A DNA stretch of 64,000 nucleotides from Calliopsis andreniformis. Its lineage: Eukaryota > Arthropoda > Insecta > Hymenoptera > Andrenidae. The stretch spans positions 310,001-374,000 of the forward strand of contig NW_027480601.1 in assembly GCF_051401765.1 (NCBI RefSeq), written 5' to 3'. The translations under genes were made by a program, and so were the position numbers. The notes under the pieces are model-generated. The model worked only from the letters and a program-made list of their open reading frames with translations, made no database searches and was not told the origin of the DNA. This document shows, piece by piece, positions 28,725 to 41,500 of this stretch. Within the stretch, counting starts at the first letter, position 1. Each line of letters begins with the position of its first letter.

Positions 28725-29755
28725 TCAATACTCAAACCTCAATCCTCAACCCTCAGCTCTCATCCTCCATCCTCAATCCTCAATCCTCAATCCTCAATCT
28801 TCAATCCTCAATACTCAATCTTCAATTCTCAATCCTCAATGCTCAATCCTCATAACTCAATCCTCAGTCATGAATACTCAATCTTCAATACTCAATCATC
28901 AATCCTCAATCCTCAATCCTCAATCCTAAATCCTCAATCCTAATTCCCCAAACCTCTATCCTTAACCCTCAGTCCTCATCCTCAATTCTCAATACACAAT
29001 CGTCAATCCTCACTCCTCAATCATCAATCCTCAATCTTCAATACTCAATCCTCAATCCTCAATCCTCAATCCTCAATCCTCAATCCTCAATCCTCAAACC
29101 TCAGTCCTCAATCCTCAGTCATGAGTACTCAATCTTCAATACTCAATCCTCAATCCTCAATCCTCAATCCTCAAACCTCAATCCTCAATCCTCAATCATC
29201 ATTCCCCAAAACCTCAATACTCAATCCTCAATCCTCAATCTTCAATCCTCAATATTTAATCTTCAATCCTAAATCCTCAATCCTCAATCCTCAATCCTCA
29301 ATCCTCAATCTTCAATCCTCAATACTCAATCTTCAATCCTCAATCCTCAATCCTCAATCCTCAATCCTCATTCTCCAATCCTCAATACCAAAACCTCAAT
29401 CTTCAATCCTCAATCCTCAATCCTCAATTCTCAAACCTCAATCCTCTATCCTCACACCTCAAACATCAATACTCAACCCTCAATCCTCAACCCTCAGCCC
29501 GCATCCTCCATCCTCAATACTCGATCCTCAATCCTCAATACTCGATCCTCAATCCTCAATCTTCAATCCTCAATACTCAATCTTCAATCCTCAATCCTCA
29601 ATCCTCAAACCTCAGTCCTCAATACTCAGTCATGAATACTCAATCTTCAATACTCAATTCTCAATCCTCAATCCTCAATCCTCAATCCTCAATCCTCAAC
29701 CCTCAATCCTCATTCGTCAATAATCAATACCCAATCCTCAATCTTCAATATTCAA

Positions 29756-32302
29756 TCCTCAATCCTCAATTCTCAATCCTCAATCCTCAATCCTCAGACC
29801 TCAAACAGCAATACTCAACCCTCAGTCCTCGTCCTCAATACACAACCATCAATACTCAATCGTCAATCTTCAATCTTCAATATTCAATCTTCAGTGCTCA
29901 ATCCTCAATCCTCGATCCTCAATCCTAAATCCTCAATATTCAAACAGCAATACCCAATCCTCAATCTTCAATCCGCAATCCTCAATCATCAATCCTCAAT
30001 CCTCAATCCTCAATCCTCAATCCTCAGACCTCAAACCTCAAACCTGAATCCCCAATCCTGAATCCTCAATCTTCAGACCTCAGTCCTCAACAATCAGTTG
30101 TCAATTCACAATCCTCAATAGAAGATCATCAATTCACAGCTTTCAATACACAATACTCAATCTGCAATCTTCAAATCTCTATCCACAAACATCAATTCTC
30201 ATCACTCAACCCTCAACACTCAGTCCCCAATCCTCAATATTCAATCCTCAATTCTCAATCTTCAATCCTACAATCCTCAACCTTCAATCCTCAATACTCA
30301 GTCTTCAATGCTCAATCCTCAATCCTCAATCCTCAATCCTCAATATTCAACACACAACCCTCAACCATCAATCCTCAATACTCAACCATCAATCCTCAGT
30401 TCTCAATACTCAATAGAATGTCCTGAATTCTCATGATTCAATACTCAATCATCAATATTCAATAATCAAATCTCAATCCTCAAACATCAATACTCAACAC
30501 TGAATCCTCAATACTCAGTCCTCTCTCTTCAATCCTCCATCCACAATCCTCAATCCTCAAGCGTCAATCCTCAATACTCAATACTCAGCCCTCAATTCTC
30601 AGTCCTCAAACCTCAATCCGGAATCCTCAATCCTGAATCCTCAATCCTCAATCCTCAATCCCCAATCTTCAATCCTCAATACTCAATCACCAATCCTCAA
30701 TCCTCAATCCTCAATCCTCAATCATCAATCCTCAATCATCAATCCTCAATCTTCAATACTCAATCCTCAATCCTCAATCCTCAATCCTCAATACTCAACC
30801 ATCAATCCTCAATTCCCAATACTCAATAGAGTATCCTGAATTCTCAGGATTCTATACTCAAACCTCAATCCTCAACCCTCAGTAATCAACCCTCAATCCT
30901 CAATTCTCAATCCTCAATCTTCAGTCCTCAATCCTCAATCCTCAATCCTCAATCCTCAATCCTCAGTTTTCAGTCCTCAAACCTCAATCCTCAACCCTCA
31001 GACCTCATCCTCATTCCTCAATTCTCAATCCTCAATCCTCAGTCCTCAGTCCTCAAAGTTCTATCCTCAAACCTCAGCCCTCTTCGTCAATCCTCAATCC
31101 TCAATACTGAATCCTCAGCCTTCAATCCTCAATACTCAATCTTCAATCCTCAATCCTCAGTCCTCAAACCTCAATTCTGAATCCTCAGTCCTGAATCCTC
31201 AACCTTCAGCCCTCAGTCCTCAATAATCAGTTGTCAATCCTCAATCCTCAATAGAATATCGTCAATTCTCAGTTTCAATACTCAATAATCAATCTGCAAT
31301 CTTCAAATCGCTATCCACAAACATCAATTCTGAATCCTCAATCCTCAATCTTCAATCCTCAATATTTAATCTTCAATCCTCAATTCTCAAACTTCAATCC
31401 TCAATACTGAATCTTCAATCCTCAATCCTCAATCCTCAATCCTCAATCTTCAATCCTCAATACACAATCTCAAATCCTCAACCCTCAATCCTCAATCCTT
31501 AATCCTCAATCCTCAATCCTCAATCATCAATCCTCAATCTTCAATGCTCAATCCTCAATCTTCAATCCTCAATCCTCAGTCCTCAATCCTCAATCTTCAA
31601 TCCTCAATCCTCAGTCCTCAATCCTCAATCCTCAATTCTCAATCGTCAATCCTCAATACCCAATCCTCAATTTTCAATCCTCAATCCCCAATCATCAATC
31701 CTCAATTTTCAATCCTCAATCCTCAATCCTCAATCCTCAATCCTCAATCCTCAGTCCTCAATCTTCAATCCTCAATACTCAATCTTCTGTAATCAATCCT
31801 CAATTCTCAATCCTCAATACTCAATCCTCAATCGTCAATCCTCAATCCCCAATCCTCAATCTGCAATCCTCAATGCTCAATCCTCAATCCTCAATCTTCA
31901 ATCCACAATACTCAATGTTCAATCATCAATCCTCAATCCTCAATCCTCAATCCTCAATCCTCAATCCTCAATCTTCAATCATCAATACTCAGTCTTCAAT
32001 CCTCAATCCTCAATCCTCAATCCTCAATCCTCATTCGTCAATAATCAATACCCAATCCTCAATCTTCAATCCTCAATCCTCAATCCTCAATCCTCAATTC
32101 TCAATCCTCAATCCTCAATCCTCAGACCTCAAACAGCAATACTCAACCCTCAGTCCTCGTCCTCAATACACAACCATCAATACTCAATCGTCAATCTTCA
32201 ATCTTCAATATTCAATCTTCAGTCCTCAATCCTCAATCCTCGATCCTCAATCCTAAATCCTCAATATTCAAACAGCAATACCCAATCCTCAATCTTCAAT
32301 CC
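29756..32302. repeat. Dispersed second copy of the 0.55-3.1 kb block
   Basis: This segment matches about 547-3094 in the same orientation at a shift of 29,209, falling to 29,208 after a single-base deletion in AGTTTCAATA near 31271 (the first copy has AGTTTTCAATA near 2063). The right limit is sharp: 3095 is T and 32303 is G, where this copy goes into CCGCAATCC. Several point differences are visible, for example TCAGTCATC near 684 against TCAGTGCTC near 29894, and AATACTC against AATAATC just after the deletion. It lies between the block with no visible partner and the mosaic region, so it is a dispersed copy, not a tandem one. Confidence 0.9.
30833..30850. repeat. Perfect hairpin, 7-base arms
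   Basis: The arms are ATCCTGA and TCAGGAT with loop ATTC. It is the copy of 1624 in the dispersed 2.5 kb block (shift 29,209). Confidence 0.9.
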
Positions 32303-33180
32303 GCAATCCTCAATCATCAATCCTCAATTATCAATCCTCAATCCTCAATCCTCAATCCTCAATCCTCAGTCCTCAAACCTCAAACCTGAATCCCCAATCC
32401 TGAATCCTCAATTTTCAGACCTCAGTCCTCAACAATCAGTAGTCAATTCACAATCCTCAATAGAAGATCATCAATTCACAGTTTTCAATACTCAACCCCA
32501 TTCTTCAATCTTCAAATCTCAATCCACAAACATCAATTCTTATCACTCAACCATCAACACTCAGTCCTCAATCTTCAATCCTCAATCCCCAATCCTCAAT
32601 CTTCAATCCTCAATCCTCAATCACCAATCCTCAACCTCAATTATCAACACACAACCCTCAACCATCAATCCTCAATACTCAACCATCAATCCTCAATTCT
32701 CAATACTCAATAGAATGTCCTGAATTCTCATGGTTTAATACTCATCCACAAAATTCAATAATCAAACCTCAGTCCTCAAACATCAATTCTCAACACTCTA
32801 TCCTCAATACTCAGTCCTCTCTCTTCAATCCTCTATCCTCAATCCTCAATCCTCAAGCGTCAATCCTCAATCCTCAATCCTCAACCATCAATCCTCAGTC
32901 CTCAAACTTCAATCCGGGGTCCTTAATCCTGAATCCTCAACCTTCAGCCGACGGTCCCCAACAATTAATTGTCAATCCACAATCCTCAATAGAATATCCT
33001 CAATTCATAGTTCTCAATACTCAATCCCCATTCTACAATCTTCAAATCTCAATCCACAAACATCAATTGTCGTCACTCAACCCGCAACACTCAGGCCCCA
33101 ATCCTCAATATTCAATCCTCAATCCTCAATCCTCAATCCACAATCCTCAACCTTCGACCCTCAATACTCACTCTTCAATG
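32303..33180. repeat. Mosaic array segment matching 7.8-8.4 kb
   Basis: The first 250 bases are an island-type stretch (AGTAGTCAATTCAC near 32440). From about 32575 to 33180 the sequence follows about 7798 to 8403 at a shift of 24,777: CAATCACCAATCC at 32618 matches 7841, and ATGCTCATTCC at 33178 matches 8401. Substitutions are more frequent than between the tandem copies. No gene is present. Confidence 0.8.
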
Positions 33181-34340
33181 CTCATTCCTCAATCCTCAAT
33201 CCTCAACACTCAATCCTCAATCCTCAATCCTCAGACCTCAAACATCAATACTCAACCCTCAGTCCTCGTCCTCAATCCACAACCCTCAATCCTCAATCCT
33301 CAGTCCTCAATCCTCAATCCTCAATCCTCAAACCTCAATCCTCAACCGTCAGTCCTCGTTCTCAATCCTCAAATATCAACCCTCAATCCTTAATCTTCAA
33401 TCATCAATAATCAATCTTCAATTCTCAATCCTCAACCCTCAATCCTCAATCCTCAATCCTCAATATTCAACACACAACCCTCAACCATCAATCCTCAATA
33501 CTCAACCATCAATCCTCAGTTCTCAATACTCAATAGAATGTCCTGAATTCTCATGATTCAATACTCAATCATCAATATTCAATAATCAAATCTCAATCCT
33601 CGAACATCAATACTCAACACTGAATCCTCAATACTCAGTCCTCTCTCTTCAATCCTCCATCCTCAATCCCCAATCCTCAAGCGTCAATCCTCAATACTCA
33701 ATACTCAGCCCTCAATTCTCAGTCCTCAAACCTCAATCCGGAATCCTCAATCCTGAATCCTCAATCCTCAATCCTCAATCCCCAATCTTCAATCCTCAAT
33801 ACTCAATCACCAATCCTCAATCCTCAATCCTCAATCCTCAATCATCAATCCTCAATCATCAATCCTCAATCTTCAATACTCAATCCTCAATCCTCAATCC
33901 TCAATCCTCAATACTCAACCATCAATCCTCAATTCCCAATACTCAATAGAGTATCCTGAATTCTCAGGATTCTATACTCAAACCTCAATCCTCAACCCTC
34001 AGCCCTCATTCTCAATCCTCTATCCACAATCCTCAAATCTCAATCCTCAACCGTCAGTCCTCAAGCGTCAATCCTCAATCCTCAATCCTCAACCCTCAAT
34101 CCTCAGTCTTGAAACCTCAATCCCGAATCCTCAATCCTGAATCCTCAATCTTCAGCCCTCAGTCCTCAAAAATCAATTTTCAATCCTCAATCGTCAATAG
34201 AATATCCTCAATTCACAGTTTTCAATACTCAACCCCATTCTTCAATCTTCAAATCTCAATCCACAAACATCAATTCTTATCACTCAACCATCAACACTCA
34301 GTCCTCAATCTTCAATCCTCAATCCTCAATCCTCAGTCTT
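33181..34340. repeat. Mosaic array segment matching 3.1-3.3 kb and 45.3-46.2 kb
   Basis: About 33220-33460 matches about 3100-3340 at a shift of 30,122 (TCCTCGTTCTC marker). From about 33460 to 34338 the sequence matches about 45320 to 46195 at a shift of 11,857: the hairpin at 33953 matches 45810, and CTTGAAACCTCAATCCC near 34108 matches 45965. The match ends at TCTTCAATTCTCAACAC near 34336, where the other copy reads TCTTCAATCCTCAATAC. No gene is present. Confidence 0.8.
33953..33970. repeat. Perfect hairpin, 7-base arms
   Basis: The arms are ATCCTGA and TCAGGAT with loop ATTC. It corresponds to the site at 45810 (shift 11,857). Confidence 0.9.
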
Positions 34341-36040
34341 CAATTCTCAACACTCTATCCTCAATACTCAGTCCTCTCTCTTCAATCCTCCATCCTCAAT
34401 CCTCAATCCTCAAGCGTCAATCCTCAATCCTCAATCCTCAACCATCAATCCTCAGTCCTCAAACTTCAATCCGGAGTCCTCAATCCTGAATCCTCAACCT
34501 TCAGCCGACGGTCCCCAACAATTAACTGTCAATCCACAACCCTCAATAGAATATCCTCAATTCATAGTTCTCAATACTCAATCCCCATTCTACAATCTTC
34601 AAATCTCAATCCACAAACATCAATTATCGTCTCTCAACCCGCAACACTCAGGCCCCAATACTCAATATTCAATCCTCAATCCTCAATCCTCAATCCACAA
34701 TCCTCAACCTTCGATTCTCAATGCTCACTCTTCGATGCTCATTCCTCAATCCTCAATCCTCAATACTCAATCCTCAATCCTCAATCCTCAGACCTCAGAC
34801 ATCAATACTCAACCCTCAGTCCTCGTCCTCAATCCACAACCCTCAATCCTCAATCCTCAGTCCTCAATCCTCAATCCTCAATCCTCAAACCTCAATACTC
34901 AACCGTCAGTCCTCGTCCTCAATCCTCAAATATCAACCGTCAATCCTTAATCTTCAATCATCAATACTCAATCTTCAATTCTCAATCCTCAATCCTCAAT
35001 CCTCAATCCTCAATCCTCAATATTTAACACACAACCGTCAACCATCAATCCTCAATACTCAACCATCAATACTCAATTCTCAATACTCAATAGAGTATCC
35101 TGAATTCTCATGGTTCAATACTCAATCCACAAAATTCAATAATCAAATCTCAATACTCAAACATCAATTCTCAACACTCAATCCTCAATACTCAGTCCTC
35201 TCTGTTCAATCCTCCATCCTCAATCCTCAATCCTCAAGCGTCAATCCTCAATCCTCAATCCTCAACCCTCAATCCTCAGTCCTCAAATTTCAATCCGGAA
35301 TCCTCAATCCTGATTCCTCAATCTTCACCCGTCAGTCCTCAGCAATCAATTGTCAATCATCAATCCTCAATCGAATATCCTCAATTCACAGCTTTCAATA
35401 CTCAATCCCCATTCTTCAATCGTCAAATCTCAATCCACAAACATCAATTCTCATCACTCAACCCACAACACTCAGTCCTCAATCTTCAATCTTCAATCCT
35501 CAATCCTCAATCTTCAATCCTCAATACTCAATCTTCAATCCTCAATCCTCAACTCTCAATCCTCAATACTCAATCCTCAAACCTCAATCCTCAATCCTCA
35601 GTCCCCAATCCTCATTCTTCAATCCTCAATACCCAATCCTCAATCTTCAATCCTCAATGCTCAATCCTCAATTCTCAATCCTCAATCCTCAATCCTCAGA
35701 CATCAAACGTCAATACTCAACCCTCAGTCCTCGTCCTCAATCCACAACACTCAATCCTCAATCCTCAGTCCTCAATGCTCACTCCTCATTCTTGAATCCT
35801 CAATACCCAATCCTCAATCTTCAATCCTTAATCCTCAATCCTCAATTCTCAATCCTCAATCCTCAATCCTCAGAACTCAAACATCAATACTCAACCCTGA
35901 GTCCTCGTCCTCAATCCACAACCCTCAATCCTCAATCCTCAATCTACAATCCTCAATCCACAATCCTCAATCCTCCATCCTCAATCCTCAGTCCTCAATT
36001 CTCAATCCTCAATCCTCAGTCCTCAGTCCCCTAACCTGAA
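34341..36040. repeat. Mosaic array segment matching 46.5-48.1 kb and 54.8-56.4 kb
   Basis: CTCAACACTCTATCC at 34346 matches 46481 (shift 12,135). The shift is 12,107 by the shared CCCCTAACC near 36028/48135, a net length change of 28 bases, or four units. Part also matches 10.2-10.4 kb and its copy at 22.5 kb. The long apparent reading frames in two + frames here are repeat artefacts, described under rejected items. No gene is present. Confidence 0.8.
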
Positions 36041-38395
36041 TCCTCAACCCTCAGCCCTCATCCTCAATCCTCAATTCTCAATCCTCAATCCTCAGTCTTC
36101 AATCCTCAATACTCAATCTTCAATCCTCAGTCCTCAGTCCTCAAACCTCAATTCTGAATCCTCAATCCTGAATCCTCAATCTTCAGCCCTCAGTCCACAA
36201 CAATCCGTTCTTAATCCTCAGTCCTCAATAGAATATCCTCAATTCACAGTTTTCATTACTCAATACCCAATCTGCAATCTTCAAATCTCTATCCACAAAC
36301 ATCAATTCTCATCACTCAACCCTCAACACTCAGTCCCCAATCCTCAATATTCAATCCTCAATTCTCAATCCTCTATCCTACAATCCTCAACCTTCAATCC
36401 TCAATACTCAGTCTTCAATGCTCAATCCTCAATCCTCAATCCTCAATACTCAATCCTCAACCGTCAATCTTCAATCCTCAATACTCAATCTTCAATCCTC
36501 AATCCTCAATCCTCATTCTTCAATCCTCAATACCCAATCCTCAATCCTCAATACTCAATCCTCAATCCTCAATTCTCAATCCTCAATCCTCAGTCCTCAG
36601 TCCTCTAACCTGAATCCTCAACCCTCAGCCCTCATCCTAAATCCTCAATCCTCAATCCTCAATCCTCTATCTTCAATCCTCAATACTCAATCTTCAATCC
36701 TCAATCCTCAGTCCTCAGACCTCAATTCTGAATCCTCAATCCTGAATCCTCATTCTTCAGCCCTCAGTCCTCAACAACCAGTTGTCAATTCACAATCCTC
36801 AATAGAAGATCATCAATTCGCAGTTTTCAATACACAATACTCAATCTGCAATCTTCAAATCTCTATCCACAAACATCAATTATCATCATTCAACCCTCAA
36901 CACTCAGTCCGCAATCCTCAATCTTCAATACTCAATCCTCAATTCTCAATCTTCAATCCTCAATACTGAATCTTCAATCCACAATCCTCAATCCTCAATC
37001 CTCAATTCTCAATCCTCAATCCTCAGTCCTCAATCTTCAATCCTCAATACTCAATCTTCTGTAATCAATCCTCAATTCTCAATCCTCAATACTCAATCCT
37101 CAATCGTCAATCCTCAATCCCCAATCCTCAATCTTCAATCCTCAATCCACAATCCTCAATCCTCAATCCTCAATCTTCAATCCACAATACTCAATCTTCA
37201 ATCCTCAATCCTCAATCCTCAATCCTCAATCCTCAATCCTCAATCCTCAATCCTCAATCCTCAATCTTCAATCCTCAATACTCAGTCTTCAATCCTCAAT
37301 CCTCAATCCTCAATCCTCAATCCTCATTCGTCAATAATCAATACCCAATCCTCAATCTTCAATCCTCAATCCTCAATCCTCAATTCTCAATCCTCAATCC
37401 TCAATCCTCAGACCTCAAGCAGCAATACTCAACCCTCAGTCCTCGTCCTCAATACACAACCATCAATACTCAATCGTCAATCTTCAATCTTCAATATTCA
37501 ATCTTCAGTCCTCAATCCTCAATCCTCGATCCTCAAACCTAAATCCTCAATATTCAAACAGCAATACCCAATCCTCAATCCTCAATCCTCAATCCTCTAT
37601 CTTCAATCCTCAATACTCAATCTTCAATCCTCAATCCTCAGTCCTCAGACCTCAATTCTGAATCCTCAATCATGAATCCTCAATCTTCAGACCTCAGTCC
37701 TCAACAATCAGTTGTCAAATCACAATCCTCAATAGAAGATCATCAATTCACAGTTTTCAATACACAACACTCAATCTGCAATCTTCAAATCTCTATCCAC
37801 AAACATCAGTTCTCATCATTCAACCCTCAACACTCAGTCCCCAATCCTCAATCTTCAATCCTCAATCCTCAAACCGCAATCCTCAATCCTCAATACTCAA
37901 TCTTCAATCCTCAATTCCCAATCCTCAATCTTCATTCCTCAATCCTCAACCCTCAATTCTCAATCCTCAATCCTACAATCCTCAACCTTCAATCCTCAAT
38001 ACTCAGTCTTCAATCCTACAATCCTCAACCTTCAATCCTCAATACTCAGTCTTCAATGCTCAATCCTCAATCCTCAATCCTCAATGCTCAATCCTCAATC
38101 CTCAATCCTCATTCCTCAATCCTCAATACCCAATCCTCAATCTTCAACACTCAATCCTTAATCCTCAATTCTCAATCCTCAATCCTCAGTCCTCAGTCCT
38201 CTAACCTGAATCCTCAACCCTCAGCCCTCATCCTCAATCCTCAATCCTCAATCCTCAATCCTCAATCCTCAATTCTCAATCCTCAATCCACAATCCTCAA
38301 CCTTCAATCCTCAATACTCAGTCTTCAATGCTCAATCCTCAATCCTCAATCCTCAATACTCAATCCTCAATCGTAAATCCTCAAGCCTCAATCCT
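36041..38395. repeat. Mosaic array segment sharing rare variants with 11-13 kb
   Basis: This is heptamer array with three diverged islands, near 36180-36330, 36760-36920 and 37680-37850. The rare form GTTGTCAAATCACAATCC near 37708 is shared with the island near 11269 and its copy near 23486. The CATTCGTCAATAATC run near 37325 is shared with about 10876 and 13306. CTTCTGTAATCAATCC near 37056 is another recurrent marker. No single long partner was found; the segment looks assembled from several shorter pieces. No gene is present. Confidence 0.7.
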
Positions 38396-39332
38396 CAATC
38401 CTCAATCCTCAATCCTCAGTCCTCAAACCTCAAACCTGAATCCCCAACCCTGAATCCTCAATCTTCAGACCTCAGTCCTCAACAATCAGTTGTCAATTCA
38501 CAATCCTCAATAGAAGATCATCAATTCACAGTTTCCAATACACAATACTGAATCTGCAATCTTCAAATCTCTATCCACAAACATCAATACTCATCATTCA
38601 ACCCTCAACACTCAGTCCGCAATCCTCAATCTTCAATACTCAATCCTCAATCCTCAATCCTCGATCCACAATCTTCAATCCTCAATACTCAATCTTCAAT
38701 CCTCGATCCTCAATCCTCAATCCTCAATCCTTAATCCTCAATCCTCAATCCTACAATCCTCAACCTTCAATCCTCAATACTCAGTCTTCAATCCTACAAT
38801 CCTCAACCTTCAATCCTCAATACTCAGTCTTCAATGCTCAATCCTCAATCCTCAATCCTCAATCGTCAATCCTCAATCCTCAATCCTCAAGCCTCAATCC
38901 TCAATCCTCAATCCTCAATCCTCAGTCCTCAAACCTCAAACCTGAATCCCCAACCCTGAATCCTCAATCTTCAGACCTCAGTCCTCAACAATCAGTTGTC
39001 AATTCACAATCCTCAATAGAAGATCATCAATTCACAGATTTCAATACTCAATACTGAAACTGCAATCATCAAATCTCTATCCACAAACATCAATTCTCAT
39101 CACTCAACACTCAACACTCAGTCCCCAATCCTCAATCTTCAATCCTCAATCCTCAAACCGCAATCCTCAATACTCAATCTTCAATCCTCAATTCCCAATC
39201 CTCAGTCTTCATTCCTCAATCCTCAATCCTCAATTCTCAATCCTCAATCCTACAATCCTCAACCTTCAATCCTCAATACTCAGTCTTCAATCCTACAATC
39301 CTCAACCTTCAATCCTCAATACTCAGTCTTCA
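38396..39332. repeat. Mosaic array segment matching 42.8-43.7 kb and 13.6-14.4 kb
   Basis: Two diverged islands lie near 38460-38620 and 38960-39120, separated by runs carrying the 8-base unit CCTACAAT. The order of islands and runs is the same as at about 42830-43740 and, with differences, about 13620-14350. No gene is present. Confidence 0.75.
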
Positions 39333-41500
39333 ATGCTCAATCCTCAATGCTCAATCCTCAATCCTCAATCCTCAATTCTCAATCCTCAATCCACAATCCT
39401 CAACCTTCAGTCCTCAATACTCAGTCTTCAATGCTCAATCCTCAATCCTCAATCCTCAATACTCAATCCTCAACCGTCAATCTTCAATCCTCAATACTCA
39501 ATCTTCAATCCTCAATCCTCAATCCTCAATCCTCAATCCTCAATCCTCAATCGTCAATCTTCAATCCTCAATCCTCAACCCTCAATCGTCAGGCATCAAT
39601 TCTCAATACTCAATCTTCAATCCTCTATCCTCAATCCTCATTCCTCAATGCTCATTCTTCAATCCTCAATACCTAATCCTCAATCTTCAATCCTCAATCC
39701 TCAATCCTCAACTCTCAATCCTCAATCCTCAGTCCTCAGTCCTCAAACCTCAATCCTCAACCCTCAGCCCTCATCCTCAATCCTCAATCCTCAATCTTCA
39801 ATCCTCAATCCTCAACCCTCAACCCTCAGTAATCAATCCTCAATCCTCAGTCCTCAAACCTCAATCCTGAATCCTGAATCCTGAATCCTCAATCTTCAGA
39901 CATCAGACCTCAACTGTCAGACGTCAATCCACAATCCTCGATAGAATATCATCAATTCACAGTTTTCAATACTCAATACTCAATCTGCAATCTTCAGACC
40001 TCTATCCCCAAACATCAATTCTCATCACTCAACCCTCAACACTCAGTCCCCAATCCTCAATCTTCAATCCTCAATCCTCAATCCGCAATCCTCAATCCTC
40101 AATGTTCAATCCACAATACTCAATCTTCAATCCTCAATCCTCAATCCTCAATCCTCTATCCTCAATCCTCAATCTTCAATCTTCAATCCTCAATACTCAA
40201 TCTTCTGTAATCAATCCTCAATTCTCAATCCTCAATACTCAATCCTCAATCCTCAATCCTCAATCCTCAATCCTCAATCCTCAATCATCAAACCTCAATC
40301 TTCAATCCTCAGTCCCAAATCCTCAATCTTCATAACTCAATCCTCAATCCTCATTCTTCAATACTCAATACCCAATCCTCAATATTCAATCCTCAATCCT
40401 CAATCCTCAATTCTCAATCCTCAATCCTCAGTCCTCAATCTTCAATCCTCAATACTCAATCTTCTGTAATCAATCCTCAATTCTCAAACCTCAATACTGA
40501 ATCCTCAATCGTCAATCCTCAATCGCCAATCCGCAATCTTCAATCCTCAGTCCCGAATCCTCAATCTTCATTACTCAATCCTCAATCCTCATTCTTCAAT
40601 ACTCAATACCCAATCCTCAATCTTCAATCCTCAATCCTCAATCCTCAATTCTCAATCCTCAATCCTCAATCCTCAGACCTCAAACAGCAATACTCAACCC
40701 TCAGGCCTCGTCCTCAATACACAACCATCAATACTCAATCGTCAAACTTCAATCTTCAATATTCAATCTTCAGTTCTCAATCCTCAATCCTCGATCCTCA
40801 ATCCTAAATCCTCAATATTCAAACAGCAATACCCAATCCTCAATCTTCAATCCGCAATCCTCAATCATCAATCCTCAATCCTCAATCCTCAATCCTCAAT
40901 CCTCAGACCTCAAACCTCAGACCTGAATCCCCAATCCTGAATCCTCAATCTTCAGACCTCAGTCCTCAACAATCAGTTGTCAATTCACAATCCTCAATAG
41001 AAGATCATCAATTCACAGTTCTCAATACACAATACTCAATCCTCAATCCTCAATCCTCAATCCTCAATCCAAAATCTTCAATCCTCAATACTCAATCTGC
41101 AATCCTCAATCCTCAGTCCTCACTCCTCAATACTCATTCTTCAATCCTCAATACCGAATCCTCAATCTTCAATCCTCAATCCTCAATCCTCAATTCTCAA
41201 TCCTCAAACCTCAATCCTCAGACTTCAAACATAATACTGAATCCTCAGTCCTCGTCCTCAATCGACAACCCTCAATCCTCAATCCTCAATCTTCAATAAT
41301 TAATAAACAATCTTCAATCCTCAATTCTCGATCCTCAATCCTCAACCCACAATCCTCAATGTTCAGTCCTCAATACCGAATCCTCAATCTTCAATCCTCA
41401 ATCCTCAATCTTCAATCCTCAATCTTAATCTCCAAACCTCAATACTCAAACTTCAATCCTCAATCCTCAATCCTCAATCCCCAATCCTCAATCTTCAATC
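39333..41500. repeat. Array segment present three times (39.3, 50.6 and 62.2 kb)
   Basis: This segment matches 62150-64000 at a shift of 22,817: the marker GTCCCGAATCC at 40550 matches 63367. The shift falls to 22,761 after a 56-base (eight-unit) deletion in the 62 kb copy, as shown by AGACCTCAAACAGC at 40675/63436. It also matches the 50.6-52.6 kb stretch at a shift of 11,061, rising to 11,068 (one unit). TTCAATAATTAATAAAC near 41292 is a shared oddity. No gene is present. Confidence 0.85.

Larger units (their letters stand above)
27857..29755. repeat. Heptamer block without an obvious near-identical partner
   Basis: The 7-mer array continues, with its own set of variant units: TCAGTCATGAATACTC near 28105, near 28865 and near 29628 (TCATGAGTACTC near 29120), CATTCCCCAAAC near 28185 and 29197, and CCCGCATCCTCC near 27997 and 29497. 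These recur inside the block, so it has local internal duplication. I did not see its overall order repeated elsewhere in the window, unlike nearly all the rest. It holds two perfect hairpins (27946 and 28707). No gene or RNA signal is visible. I compared it by eye, so a diverged partner could have been missed. Confidence 0.65.

Noticed and set aside
34721..36034. Apparent 437-codon gene overlapped by open frames at 34735-34950 and 35350-36039
   Set aside because: Simultaneous open frames are the direct result of a 7-base repeat without stops, not dual coding.
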